Assembly: GCA_016744415.1 (NCBI GenBank)
Contig: JADGEL010000003.1
Coordinates: 1 to 64,000, forward strand
DNA length: 64,000 bases
From: Flavobacteriaceae bacterium
GTDB taxonomy: Bacteria > Bacteroidota > Bacteroidia > Flavobacteriales > Flavobacteriaceae
Reading direction: 5' to 3'
The position numbers and the translations under genes were made by a program. The notes under the pieces are model-generated. The model searched no databases and was not told where the DNA came from. It saw nothing but the letters and a program-made list of their open reading frames with translations. This document shows positions 43,549 to 53,210 of this stretch, one piece after another; position 1 is the first letter of the stretch; each line of letters begins with the position of its first letter.

Positions 43549-45066
43549 CTGAAAGAAAAATACGACATCGTAATTATTGGTAGTGGCTTGGGTGGTTTAG
43601 TATCAGCAAATATTTTAGCACGTCATGGTTATAGCGTTTGTGTGCTCGAAAAGAACAACCAATATGGTGGCAATCTTCAAACTTTTGTAAGAGACAAAAG
43701 TATTTTTGATACAGGGGTTCATTATATCGGGAGTTTAGCTGAGGGGCAAAATCTAAACCAGTATTTTAAATACCTGGGCATAATGGATGAGTTAAAATTA
43801 CAACAGCTAGACAAAAAATACGATGTTATTACTTTTGATAATGATTCGGAAGAATATGCACATACTCAAGGATATCAAAATTTTAAAGACACATTAATTT
43901 CCCAGTTTCCAAATGAGAATAAAGCTATTAATAGCTATTGTAGTAAAATACAAGAAGTGTGTAAAACGTTTCCTTTATATAATTTAGATGGTAAAACAGA
44001 AGGCTATGATAAAGAAGTACTCAATATTAAAATTTCAGAATATTTAGATTCTATAACCGATAATGTAACTTTAAAAGCGATTTTAGCTGGATCAAATTTT
44101 TTATATGCGGGTAAAGAAAATACGCCTCTATATGTGCATGCGCTATCTATAAATTCATTTATTAAAAGTTCTTGGAGGTGTATAGATGGTGGCTCTCAAA
44201 TTTCAAGACAGCTTATTAAAAAAATAAAAGAATTTGGAGGTGAAGTTTATAAACACCAAGAGGTTATTGAGTTTGGATTTGAAAATGATGAGTTGGTTTC
44301 TGTTATAACAAAAGAAGGAAAAGTTGTTGGAGGCGATTTATTCATTTCGAATATTGAACCCAAACAAACTATAAAAATGCTAAATGGTAAAGGTATCCGT
44401 AAAGCCTATGCTAACAGGATTGATAAAGTTGAAAGCATGATTTCTGGGTTTAGTATTCACATTGTTTTTAAACCAAAAACGTTTAAGTATATAAATTACA
44501 ATTACTACCATTTTAAAGATCCTAATAGAGTTTGGAAAGCACAAAACTATACAGAAGAGTCATGGCCAGAAGCATACTTAGTTTCGATGGGAGTTCGAAA
44601 AAATCAGGATCAATGGGCAGAGAATTTAACAGCGATGACCTATATGCGTTATGACGAAGTTGCAGAATGGGCAGATACTTTTAATACTATTGCAGAAAAT
44701 TCTGATAGGGGAGATTCGTATGAAGAATTTAAAAATAAAAAGACAGAACAATTTTTAGTAGAGTTGGAAAAGAAGTTTCCTAATATTAGAGATTGTATTA
44801 AGTCTATTTATACAGCTTCACCTTTATCATATCGAGATTATATTGGCTCTAATGACGGTGCTATGTATGGTTATGTGAAAGATGCAGACAATCCTATGAT
44901 GTCATTTTTATCACCCAAAACAAAATCGAAAAAATTATTTTTTACGGGTCAATCTGTTAATATGCATGGCATTTTAGGTGTTACAATTAGTGGAGTATTA
45001 ACCTGTTCACATATTATTGGAAAAGAAAAATTGTTAGATTCTATTAACAAATTTTTGGTTGAATGA
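43549..45066 (+). CDS. CrtI-like FAD-dependent oxidoreductase
   Basis: FAD/NAD(P) enzyme of the phytoene desaturase / retinol saturase family. The dinucleotide motif is IIGSGLGGLVSANIL near the start, followed by VLEKNNQYGGNLQTF; the C-terminal GVTISGVLTCSHIIG segment is typical. In the polyene pathway it could desaturate or reduce the chain. The start is doubtful: the only ATG upstream (43477) lies inside the terminator hairpin, so I place it at the CTG of 43549, just before the KEKYDIVII strand. It overlaps the next gene by 4 bp. Confidence 0.82.
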   Translation: MKEKYDIVIIGSGLGGLVSANILARHGYSVCVLEKNNQYGGNLQTFVRDKSIFDTGVHYIGSLAEGQNLNQYFKYLGIMDELKLQQLDKKYDVITFDNDSEEYAHTQGYQNFKDTLISQFPNENKAINSYCSKIQEVCKTFPLYNLDGKTEGYDKEVLNIKISEYLDSITDNVTLKAILAGSNFLYAGKENTPLYVHALSINSFIKSSWRCIDGGSQISRQLIKKIKEFGGEVYKHQEVIEFGFENDELVSVITKEGKVVGGDLFISNIEPKQTIKMLNGKGIRKAYANRIDKVESMISGFSIHIVFKPKTFKYINYNYYHFKDPNRVWKAQNYTEESWPEAYLVSMGVRKNQDQWAENLTAMTYMRYDEVAEWADTFNTIAENSDRGDSYEEFKNKKTEQFLVELEKKFPNIRDCIKSIYTASPLSYRDYIGSNDGAMYGYVKDADNPMMSFLSPKTKSKKLFFTGQSVNMHGILGVTISGVLTCSHIIGKEKLLDSINKFLVE

Positions 45067-46727
45067 ATTTGATAAAATCAAAATATTATTTTTTAAGTTT
45101 TCTTTTTATTCTATTTAGTTCTTGTGGTGTAAAAAAAGCTCAAAATGATTTGCCAGATGTGAAAAATTATAAACTTAGTAATGAATCTTTAGAAGTAATA
45201 AATGATTCACTTTCTTTTAAAGGAAACAATAGTTTACGACACAATAAATATGGTCAATGGGAATTGATTGCTAGTGGAAATCCTTATGATATGGGAAATT
45301 CCATTGGAGAGCTTTCTCAAGATTTGATAGTAAAACAGGAAGAATTGTTTTTTCAAAAAGTGGAGGAATTAGTTCCATCTAAATTCAAGCAGAATGTTTT
45401 AAAGAAGTTTTTGGGCTGGTATAACCGCAAAATGTATTTACATGTAAAAGAAGAGTACAAAGCTGAAATTCTTGGCATTTCAAAATACAGTTCCGACAAA
45501 TACGATCTAATGGGGTCTAAATATCAAAAGAGTTTATACTTACATGGGGCACATGATATAGGACATGCATTACAAGATTTGGCTTTGGTCGGTTGCTCTT
45601 CCTTTGCAGTTTGGGGAGAGAACACTTTAGATGGTGATTTAATCATCGCTCGTAATTTTGATTTTTATGCAGGCGATGAATTTGCTCAAGAAAAAATGAT
45701 ATCTTTTATACAACCCGAAAAAGGGTATAAGTTCATGGCCGTATCTTGGGCAGGAATGATAGGTGTTATGAGCGGTATGAATGACCAAGGGTTGACGGTA
45801 ACTATCAATGCTGGGAAATCTGATATTCCGTTAGTGGCAAAAACTCCGATTTCTTTAGTAACAAGAGAAATTTTACAATACGCATCAAACATAGATGAGG
45901 CAATAGATATAGCAAAAAAGAAAGAAGTTTTTGTATCAGAATCTATATTAATAGGTAGTGCCAAAGACAATAAAGCAGTTTTAATTGAGATGTCTCCAGA
46001 TAATTTTGACGTTTTCAATGCGCAAAACACACCAAAGTTAATTTGCTCTAACCATTTTCAAAGTGATGCTTATCAATCTGATGAAAATAACATCAATCAT
46101 ATTTTAGAAAGCCATTCTAAATATAGATATGATAGAATGGAGGAATTGTTGGGGAAAGTAGAAAAAGTAACTCCAAAAAAGGCTGTTGCTATTTTAAGAA
46201 ACAAAGAAGGATTAAATAATGAACTCATAGGCTATGGCAATGAAAAGGCTTTGAATCAGTTGTTGGCGCATCACGGAATCGTTTTTCAACCGAGTAAAAA
46301 AATGGTTTGGATTTCAACAAACCCGTATCAATTAGGCGAATTTGTTGCTTTTCATTTGGATGAAGTTTTTGTAAATCAAAGCCAAAAGATAAGTACTCTA
46401 TCTAATGCAGATTATTTAATTGGTAAAGATCCTTTTGTAAATTCTGATAAATTTATCGATTACGAAAAGTACAGAAATGAAAAAGTAAGAATTGTAAAAA
46501 ATACGGAAGAAGACGTAGTTTATAATTCAAAAGATATTGCTACTTTTAAATCGTACAATCCTCATAATTGGGAAGTGTATTTTTTGGTAGGCAAATATTA
46601 TTATGAGCAAAAACAGTACACAGCTGCTTTATTAGAGTTTGAAAGAGCCTTAACAAAAGAAGTCACAACTGTACCAGATATAGAAAAAATTGAATGGTAT
46701 ATAAAAAAAACAAAAAGGAAAATTTAA
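45063..46727 (+). CDS. C45-type autoproteolytic acyltransferase/hydrolase, lipoprotein
   Basis: Lipoprotein signal (Cys in LFSSCGVKK), then an Ntn-hydrolase domain of the C45 acyl-transferase family (about 60-470). The nucleophile is likely Cys178 in LVGCSSFAVWG, to be freed by self-cleavage, followed by ARNFDFY and GMNDQGLTVTINAGK. The C-terminus (about 490-554) has a TPR-like pair of helices. Family members move acyl groups to amines or cleave amides; in this locus it may attach or hydrolyse an acyl chain outside the cytoplasm. It overlaps its neighbours by 4 and 1 bp. Confidence 0.83.
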   Translation: MNLIKSKYYFLSFLFILFSSCGVKKAQNDLPDVKNYKLSNESLEVINDSLSFKGNNSLRHNKYGQWELIASGNPYDMGNSIGELSQDLIVKQEELFFQKVEELVPSKFKQNVLKKFLGWYNRKMYLHVKEEYKAEILGISKYSSDKYDLMGSKYQKSLYLHGAHDIGHALQDLALVGCSSFAVWGENTLDGDLIIARNFDFYAGDEFAQEKMISFIQPEKGYKFMAVSWAGMIGVMSGMNDQGLTVTINAGKSDIPLVAKTPISLVTREILQYASNIDEAIDIAKKKEVFVSESILIGSAKDNKAVLIEMSPDNFDVFNAQNTPKLICSNHFQSDAYQSDENNINHILESHSKYRYDRMEELLGKVEKVTPKKAVAILRNKEGLNNELIGYGNEKALNQLLAHHGIVFQPSKKMVWISTNPYQLGEFVAFHLDEVFVNQSQKISTLSNADYLIGKDPFVNSDKFIDYEKYRNEKVRIVKNTEEDVVYNSKDIATFKSYNPHNWEVYFLVGKYYYEQKQYTAALLEFERALTKEVTTVPDIEKIEWYIKKTKRKI

Positions 46728-48031
46728 TGATTCCGGAAATAGAAAAAAAATCAATTAAAGAAATAGAACAGTTACAAGAGCAAAAGTTGCAAGAATTATT
46801 GTCATACATAGCAACAAAATCACCTTTCTATAAAAAAATGTTTTCCGAGAATTCAATAGATATTTCTACGATTCAAAAATTGGAAGATTTAACAAAGATT
46901 CCAGTGACTACCAAAGATGATTTACAACAACATAATGATGCTTTTTTTTGTGTAAAAAAATCAAAAATTATAGACTATGTTACAACTTCTGGCACCACTG
47001 GTAAACCTGTTTTTTTTGGATTAACAGATAAAGATTTAGATAGACTGGCATATAATGAGGCTATTTCCTTTACTTGCTCAAAAGTTACCAGTAAGGATAT
47101 TATTCAGCTAATGACCACAATAGATCGGCGTTTTATGGCAGGATTGGCTTATTTTTTGGGCGCTCGAAAATTAAGTGCTGGAATTATAAGAGTGGGTAGT
47201 GGAATACCAGAATTGCAATGGGATTCGATCTTAAAATTTAAACCAACCTATTTAATCGCAGTTCCATCATTTCTATTAAAGTTGATCGAGTTTGCTGAGA
47301 AAAACAATATCAATCAAAATGAGAGTTCGGTGAAGGGAGTGATTTGTATTGGTGAGCCATTGAAGAATCAAGATTTTTCGATGAATGTTCTATCAAAAAA
47401 AATAAAAGAAAATTGGGATATTGAATTATACTCTACTTATGCTTCTACTGAAATGGGTACAACATTTGCAGAATGTGAACATCAAATAGGAGGGCACCAT
47501 CATCCTGAACTGATAATTACTGAAATTTTAGATGACAATAATCAACCTGTAAAAAATGGAGATGAAGGCGAGTTAGTAGTAACAACTTTGGGTATTGAAG
47601 GAATGCCTTTGTTACGATTTAAAACAGGAGATATTGTAAAGGCTCATCATGAAACTTGTGAGTGTGGCAGAAATACAATGCGCTTAGGTCCTGTGGTTGG
47701 TCGAAAAAAACAAATGATAAAATATAAGGGAACTACTATATATCCACCGGCGATGTATAATCTTTTAAATGATTTTTTAGAAATTAAAAATTATATCATC
47801 GAGATTGATGAAAATGAAATAGGGACTGATAAGATTACAATAAAACTTGGAGTTAAGGAAACATCAGACGAATTGATAACAAATATTAAAGATCATTTTA
47901 GAGCAAAATTGAGAGTTGCGCCAGATTTAGAATTTGTTTCTATTGCAGAAATAAGTAAATTACAGTTTCCAAAAATGAGCAGAAAACCAATGTTGTTTAT
48001 TGATAAAAGAAAACCATATGTTAGAAAATAA
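46727..48031 (+). CDS. AMP-forming ligase, phenylacetate-CoA ligase type
   Basis: Adenylate-forming enzyme (about 434 residues). The phosphate loop is TTSGTTGKPVFFG, the adenine-binding region YASTEMGTTFAE and the hinge FKTGDIVKAHH. A Cys pair in ETCECGRN resembles the zinc site of this subfamily. It probably activates 4-coumarate made by the lyase at 13221 and loads it onto CoA or an ACP. The ATG at 46727 was chosen: it overlaps the previous stop by one base. It overlaps the next gene by 14 bp. Confidence 0.87.
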   Translation: MIPEIEKKSIKEIEQLQEQKLQELLSYIATKSPFYKKMFSENSIDISTIQKLEDLTKIPVTTKDDLQQHNDAFFCVKKSKIIDYVTTSGTTGKPVFFGLTDKDLDRLAYNEAISFTCSKVTSKDIIQLMTTIDRRFMAGLAYFLGARKLSAGIIRVGSGIPELQWDSILKFKPTYLIAVPSFLLKLIEFAEKNNINQNESSVKGVICIGEPLKNQDFSMNVLSKKIKENWDIELYSTYASTEMGTTFAECEHQIGGHHHPELIITEILDDNNQPVKNGDEGELVVTTLGIEGMPLLRFKTGDIVKAHHETCECGRNTMRLGPVVGRKKQMIKYKGTTIYPPAMYNLLNDFLEIKNYIIEIDENEIGTDKITIKLGVKETSDELITNIKDHFRAKLRVAPDLEFVSIAEISKLQFPKMSRKPMLFIDKRKPYVRK

Positions 48032-49142
48032 ATTAGAGGTATTTAAAGATATTGAACCGTATTCTGATAAGAAAGTTAAAGAAACATTGAAGTGGTTAGA
48101 AACCAATGAAGAGTTTATTAGAGGAATTCAATTTTTTTACCCTTCTTGGACTAGAGAAGAGATTCTTACGAGATTACAATATTGTAAAACCTGTGCTGAT
48201 TTTCAAGTTCAATTTATTGTAGATACTATTAATAGATCTATTTATGACACGATGGATTCTTTTGAAATTGTTGGGTTGGAAGAAATTGAGTCTCCTAATT
48301 GTTTGTTTATTTCTAATCATCGTGATATTTTTCTTGATTCAGCAGTATTACAAAATAGATTGTATGAATTAGGAAAACCGTTTACCGAAATTTCTTTAGG
48401 TGATAATTTGGTGGTTAATGATGTAATGCTTGCAGTATCAAAATTGAATAGTATGTTTACAGTGTTGCGAAGTAATAGCAAATCTGAAATGCTTCAAAAT
48501 TCTAAAAATCTCTCTAATTACCTTCGCTATTCTATTACACAAAAAAAAGTATCCTCTTGGATTGCTCAAAAAAATGGACGCACTAAAGATGGAAATGATG
48601 TCACTGCTCCTGGGTTGATTAAAATGTTATTATTGAGTGGAGGAGATGATATAAAGAAAGACATAGCAGATTTAAATATTGTGGTTTCAACGATCTCTTA
48701 TGAATATGAACCTTGTGCTTTTGAAAAAGCCAATGAATTAAGTATTCTTGATAAAGAAGGGGTTTATAAAAAAACAGAGTTTGAAAATTTACATAGTATT
48801 GTTAATGGAATTAATGATCCAAAAGGTCATGTGAAGCTTGTATTTGAGAAATTAAATATTGATAACATCAACTTTACAAACAATAGAAAAAAGGACGTTA
48901 TTAGTGTTGCAAATGAAATGGATAGGATTGTATATAAAAATTATCAATTACGAAAAACGAATTATATTGCTCATGATTTATTGTATAATGATGACAGTTA
49001 CAGACATCATTACAAACAAGATGAAGTTGTTGACTTTGAAAAATATTTATCAAAAGCAAAGAATGAAGATATCTATCACCGACTTTTAAAAATGTATGCT
49101 ACGCCAATCCACAATAAAGCAATGCTAGAAAATAAAAATTAA
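48018..49142 (+). CDS. 1-acyl-glycerol-3-phosphate acyltransferase-like protein
   Basis: PlsC-like acyltransferase, about 374 residues. The motif reads [13 protein letters not shown], where the Asp is one residue further from the His than in the usual HxxxxD; this variant recurs in a Bacteroidota subfamily. [13 protein letters not shown] follows downstream. It has no transmembrane helix. ATG at 48018 was preferred over TTG 48000. It is the last gene of the pigment locus and converges with folD, overlapping by 4 bp. Confidence 0.83.
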   Translation: MLENKLEVFKDIEPYSDKKVKETLKWLETNEEFIRGIQFFYPSWTREEILTRLQYCKTCADFQVQFIVDTINRSIYDTMDSFEIVGLEEIESPNCLFISNHRDIFLDSAVLQNRLYELGKPFTEISLGDNLVVNDVMLAVSKLNSMFTVLRSNSKSEMLQNSKNLSNYLRYSITQKKVSSWIAQKNGRTKDGNDVTAPGLIKMLLLSGGDDIKKDIADLNIVVSTISYEYEPCAFEKANELSILDKEGVYKKTEFENLHSIVNGINDPKGHVKLVFEKLNIDNINFTNNRKKDVISVANEMDRIVYKNYQLRKTNYIAHDLLYNDDSYRHHYKQDEVVDFEKYLSKAKNEDIYHRLLKMYATPIHNKAMLENKN

Positions 49143-50014
49143 TTTTTTCGCTGACAAGCCAACAAAGTGTTTTTCAATAACATTGCAATAGTCATAGGTC
49201 CAACACCACCAGGTACTGGAGTAATAAATGCAGATTTAGGGCTCACACTTTCAAAATGAACATCGCCCGCTAAACGATAGCCACGTTTTTTTGTATCATC
49301 TGGAACTCGAGTAATGCCAACATCAACAATAGTAACTCCGTCTTTAACCATATCTCCTGTTAAAAATTCTGGAATACCCAACGCAGCTACAATAATATCT
49401 GCTTCTTTGGTAATTGAAGCTAAGTCTTTTGTTCTACTATGAGCTACAGTTACGGTTGCATTTCCAGCAGCTCTTTTTTGACTCATTAAAATACTCATAG
49501 GACGACCAACAATATGGCTACGTCCAATTACAACAACATTTTTACCAGAAGTTTCAACTTGATATCGTTCTAGTAATTCTAAAATCCCAAATGGAGTAGC
49601 AGGGAGGTAACAAGGTAAATCTAAAGTCATACGCCCAACGTTTGTTGGATGAAATCCATCAACATCTTTATCAGGGTTGATAACCATTAGTATTTTTTGC
49701 TCATCAATGTGTTTCGGCAATGGAAGTTGGACTATAAATCCATCAATATCATCGTCATTGTTTAAGCGTTCAATATTTTCTAATAAAACTTCTTCAGTAA
49801 TGTCTTTCGGTAATTCAACTAAAGTAGAATTAAAGCCAACGCGCTCACAAGCTTTAACTTTCCCATTTACATAGGTCATACTAGCACCATCAGATCCTAC
49901 AAGAATTGCAGCTAAATGTGGAGTTTTCTTTCCTTCAGATTTTAATAGAGACACTGCTTCAGCAATTTCAATTTTTAAATCTCCTGATGTTTTTTTTCCG
50001 TCGAGTAGTTTCAT
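49139..50014 (-). CDS. folD: Methylenetetrahydrofolate dehydrogenase/cyclohydrolase
   Basis: Bifunctional cytosolic enzyme of one-carbon metabolism. Catalytic Lys is in [11 protein letters not shown]; the PLPKHID motif, the [10 protein letters not shown] nucleotide site and the C-terminal [11 protein letters not shown] are all present. 291 residues, normal. Housekeeping gene bordering the pigment locus; its minus-strand upstream neighbour is the three-gene glycosylation cassette, 6 bp away. Confidence 0.96.
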   Translation of the reverse strand: MKLLDGKKTSGDLKIEIAEAVSLLKSEGKKTPHLAAILVGSDGASMTYVNGKVKACERVGFNSTLVELPKDITEEVLLENIERLNNDDDIDGFIVQLPLPKHIDEQKILMVINPDKDVDGFHPTNVGRMTLDLPCYLPATPFGILELLERYQVETSGKNVVVIGRSHIVGRPMSILMSQKRAAGNATVTVAHSRTKDLASITKEADIIVAALGIPEFLTGDMVKDGVTIVDVGITRVPDDTKKRGYRLAGDVHFESVSPKSAFITPVPGGVGPMTIAMLLKNTLLACQRKN

Positions 50015-50020
50015 GATTGT

Positions 50021-51469
50021 TTATTTTAATTTATATAAGTTAACGTATATATTGTTTTTTGAAAAACTTTTGATTAAAATGTATTTATTATCTATGGAGT
50101 TATATTCTTTATCTGTTAAGTTGTAAACATTTGAAAAAAGAATGTATTCATTTTCACCATTAAAGTGTTTAAATAATCGATAATCATTATTAAAATCAAT
50201 ATTGTCAATTGTTGTGCTATTTGGAAAAAAAGTTCCAACCTTTTGAACCTTTATGTTGTTTTTATCTAAATAATGTATAGCTTCTTTTCTTAAGTTATGA
50301 TATGGTAAATGAGCTAAAGAGGAATCCCAACCTTGTGCAATATTTCTTGGGTAAATCCATAAATTTCCTGAAATCAAAAAAGAAAGCATAAGGATGTAAA
50401 TTATTTTTTTATGTTTATATAAATTTGTTAAAATATAGAAAGATAAAAAATTTAGCAATATGAATGATGTCAAAAAATATCTATGACCAAAAGGATTGGT
50501 GCTAAAAATACTAGTAAAGACTATTATAAAAACAGGGAGAAATGCAATTAAAAATAGTTGTTTTATGTTTTTTACAAAAATGATTTTTCTAAATTTTAAA
50601 ATTGAAAAGAAGATAAAAATATAAATAAAGAACCTTCCAAAATCAGAATATCTGTGTATTAGTACTATAATGTTTCTAAAAACATCTTCAATTGATGCCA
50701 TATTTCTATGACCTGCCCAAGGAGAATTAGGGTGTGAAATTAACCACCCTTTATTAATATAATGTATTATCAAATAGGATAAAGCAGGTAAGCTAGCAAT
50801 TAAATATCCAACAAAAAACTTTACAGTGAATATCGATTTAATTTTCTTTTTATTAATATAAAGTAAGTTTAAAACTTCAAAAATAAAAATCCCTCCACAA
50901 AGCATCATACTTCTGAGTGAGATTATACTTAAAAAGAAAAGGGCAAATACCTTCAAGTAATAATTATTATTTAAGATAGAATTTATGGCTAAAAAGAAAA
51001 AGAATAAGAGTAAAATTTCTGGATTTACAAGAATAAGTTGTGTTATTAAAGTGGGGTCTGATAAAATTAAAATAAAGGATAAAATTGACAAGAAATATGA
51101 CTTTGTATAAAAAAAAGCAAGTCTAAATATTTGATATAATAAGCCAATAGTAAACGGTATCATTAATAGGTGGCTTACCCATAACTTATGTCCAAAAATC
51201 TTCCAAAAAATTGCCAATAAAAAACCTAGAAAAGGAGGGTGTCCAGCGTCAAGGCTATTGGGAATATTCCAGTTAAAGATGTTATTATTGTAAAGGTAGT
51301 TTCCAGTTTTTGAAACGAAAAGAATATTGTCCCAAAAGATGCCAATATTATATGAAAAAACAAATATAAGAACACCCAACATTGTAAAAATAAAAAATTT
51401 AGATTTTGAATTTTCAAATATTATATTTGATGTTTTTTTAAAATTTAATTTAGCCATTTTAAGAACCAT
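50021..51469 (-). CDS. GT39-like membrane glycosyltransferase
   Basis: About 11 transmembrane helices in 482 residues and the motif DAGHPPFLGFL in the first loop (HPP), the mark of ArnT/PMT-like GT39 enzymes that use polyprenyl-phosphate sugars. It likely transfers a sugar to a lipid or protein on the periplasmic face. It is the last gene of a cassette with an epimerase-like protein and a GT2 enzyme, which may prepare the polyprenyl sugar. Very Ile/Lys/Asn-rich compared with the flanking housekeeping genes. Confidence 0.78.
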   Translation of the reverse strand: MVLKMAKLNFKKTSNIIFENSKSKFFIFTMLGVLIFVFSYNIGIFWDNILFVSKTGNYLYNNNIFNWNIPNSLDAGHPPFLGFLLAIFWKIFGHKLWVSHLLMIPFTIGLLYQIFRLAFFYTKSYFLSILSFILILSDPTLITQLILVNPEILLLFFFFLAINSILNNNYYLKVFALFFLSIISLRSMMLCGGIFIFEVLNLLYINKKKIKSIFTVKFFVGYLIASLPALSYLIIHYINKGWLISHPNSPWAGHRNMASIEDVFRNIIVLIHRYSDFGRFFIYIFIFFSILKFRKIIFVKNIKQLFLIAFLPVFIIVFTSIFSTNPFGHRYFLTSFILLNFLSFYILTNLYKHKKIIYILMLSFLISGNLWIYPRNIAQGWDSSLAHLPYHNLRKEAIHYLDKNNIKVQKVGTFFPNSTTIDNIDFNNDYRLFKHFNGENEYILFSNVYNLTDKEYNSIDNKYILIKSFSKNNIYVNLYKLK

Positions 51470-51487
51470 AATTCTACATTATATTTT

Positions 51488-52351
51488 TTAAAGAGAATTA
51501 ATATATTGCTTTAGATTATATTTTATTTTTTTATTTTCTGATTGATAACTTTTATACCCATATAGCCTTTCTATTTGGTCAGGTATTATCCCAATATAAA
51601 ATGGAATGAATTTAATAACTCTCAATAAAAAATACATTGTTTTTTGTTTAATAAAAATAATTTTTAAAGGACTGTTTTTTTTATTTTTGATATAATTAAG
51701 AATTTCATTAATCGAATATTTTTCATTTCCATTAATATTTATAATTTCATTTTTCATTTGAAGATTAAATATAGCGTCATGTAAAATATTCACAGAATCA
51801 ATAACATGTATAGGTGAAAATTTGTATTCCATCCCTATAGGACATAGAGCAAAATGACTACGCAAAGCGTTTTTTATCAATTGATCAATACCCTTATTGT
51901 ACCCCCCATCATAAATTTCTGAAATTCTGAAAACAGACCAGCTTGGTAAGTTGGATTGAATATATTGCTCTGCCAATAATTTTGATTTTGCATATGCACC
52001 TCCATTTATACTAGCAGTATTGGAACTAATATATATAAACCTTTTAATATTTATTTTGTTTACTAAATCAACAATTTTTTTTGTAGCCTCATAATTAATC
52101 TGATAATATTTATTTTCATTGTATGAGTGTGTTACTGCAGCTGCATGAATAACAAATTCACTTCCTACAATGTATTCTCTATATTGATTGATATCAAGAA
52201 TGTCTCCTTCAATTAATCGGATGTTTTTAAATGATAATGCTTTTGCATCTTGCGTTAACCCAATGATTTCATATTTAGATAAGTCAATTAATTTAGAAAG
52301 GTTTTTCATTAATAATGAAGAAATACCAGTAATGAAAATCTTTTTCTTCAT
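51488..52351 (-). CDS. NAD-dependent epimerase/dehydratase-like protein
   Basis: Extended SDR fold of 287 residues. The catalytic pair YxxxK is in GGAYAKSKLLAEQ, with HAAAVTHSY and the SSNTAS Ser upstream. The N-terminal Rossmann loop is unusual (TGISSLLMKNL): the second and third Gly of TGxxGxxG are missing. It probably alters a nucleotide sugar or related substrate for its two glycosyltransferase neighbours. It overlaps the GT2 gene by 4 bp. Confidence 0.82.
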   Translation of the reverse strand: MKKKIFITGISSLLMKNLSKLIDLSKYEIIGLTQDAKALSFKNIRLIEGDILDINQYREYIVGSEFVIHAAAVTHSYNENKYYQINYEATKKIVDLVNKINIKRFIYISSNTASINGGAYAKSKLLAEQYIQSNLPSWSVFRISEIYDGGYNKGIDQLIKNALRSHFALCPIGMEYKFSPIHVIDSVNILHDAIFNLQMKNEIININGNEKYSINEILNYIKNKKNSPLKIIFIKQKTMYFLLRVIKFIPFYIGIIPDQIERLYGYKSYQSENKKIKYNLKQYINSL

Positions 52352-53067
52352 GATTTAAATTCTTTAATCTTAAAGAGAAAAAGGTTTCGAATAAATTCAA
52401 ATATAGCAGAGAATTTAACAAAAGATTTCCTTTCTTTTAATGATTTGAATTCTGTTGAAAATTCAAAAAAAGTTGCATTGAGCTTTTTTATTTCAATCAT
52501 TATCTCAGCATCAATAAACCAATCATCAGATGTTAAATTCATTTTATTATAAATTTCACGAGAAAAAATTTTTGGCTTTGAATTAATATCTTTCGAATTT
52601 AAAGAAGGAAATAATAGTGAGAAAAATAGGTTATACACTTTCGAAATAAATTTTCTGTAAAAACCATCCCCTCGATTAGTTCTATATGTTTTTACAAGGT
52701 CATATTTACCTGTAGTAATAATATTGAAGCATTTTGAAATATTATTAATAGGAAATTGGCCATCACCATCTATAACACAAATATACTTACCAGTTGTAAC
52801 GGATAAGCCTTCTTTCATATCCCAACCCATCATTCCTTTTTTGGGTTTGCATACAGTTATAAAATTTTTATTGTTTTTTGCTATTTCTTTTACTATATCA
52901 GCAGTTTTATCTATTGAGTTTTCTATGTAATTAGCGACTAAAACTATTTCAAAATTTTGAGTTAAATTTTCAGCATGTTTTTTTACTTTTTCGACAAACG
53001 ATATAATATGATGCTCTGACCTATAGCATAAAATAACAATTGATAACTCAGGAGGAAAGTTTTTCAT
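52348..53067 (-). CDS. Family 2 glycosyltransferase
   Basis: GT2 domain of 239 residues of the polyprenyl-phosphate sugar synthase type (DPMS-like): LSIVILCYRSEHH at the start, VLVANYIENS, and the metal-binding CVIDGDGQFP. It probably charges polyprenyl phosphate with a sugar for the GT39-like enzyme. It is the first gene of the cassette and overlaps the epimerase-like gene by 4 bp. Confidence 0.85.
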   Translation of the reverse strand: MKNFPPELSIVILCYRSEHHIISFVEKVKKHAENLTQNFEIVLVANYIENSIDKTADIVKEIAKNNKNFITVCKPKKGMMGWDMKEGLSVTTGKYICVIDGDGQFPINNISKCFNIITTGKYDLVKTYRTNRGDGFYRKFISKVYNLFFSLLFPSLNSKDINSKPKIFSREIYNKMNLTSDDWFIDAEIMIEIKKLNATFFEFSTEFKSLKERKSFVKFSAIFEFIRNLFLFKIKEFKS

Positions 53068-53210
53068 GTTTTAATTTTAAAGATATCCATCGCTAGCTCA
53101 AATGATTTTTGAAAAGCAATTAAATTTTTAAAATCCATAAATCTATATTAAAATCCCCTATCTATTCTCTTAGTCACTGTTCACTCAGAATCTTCATCAT
53201 TAATAATCAT

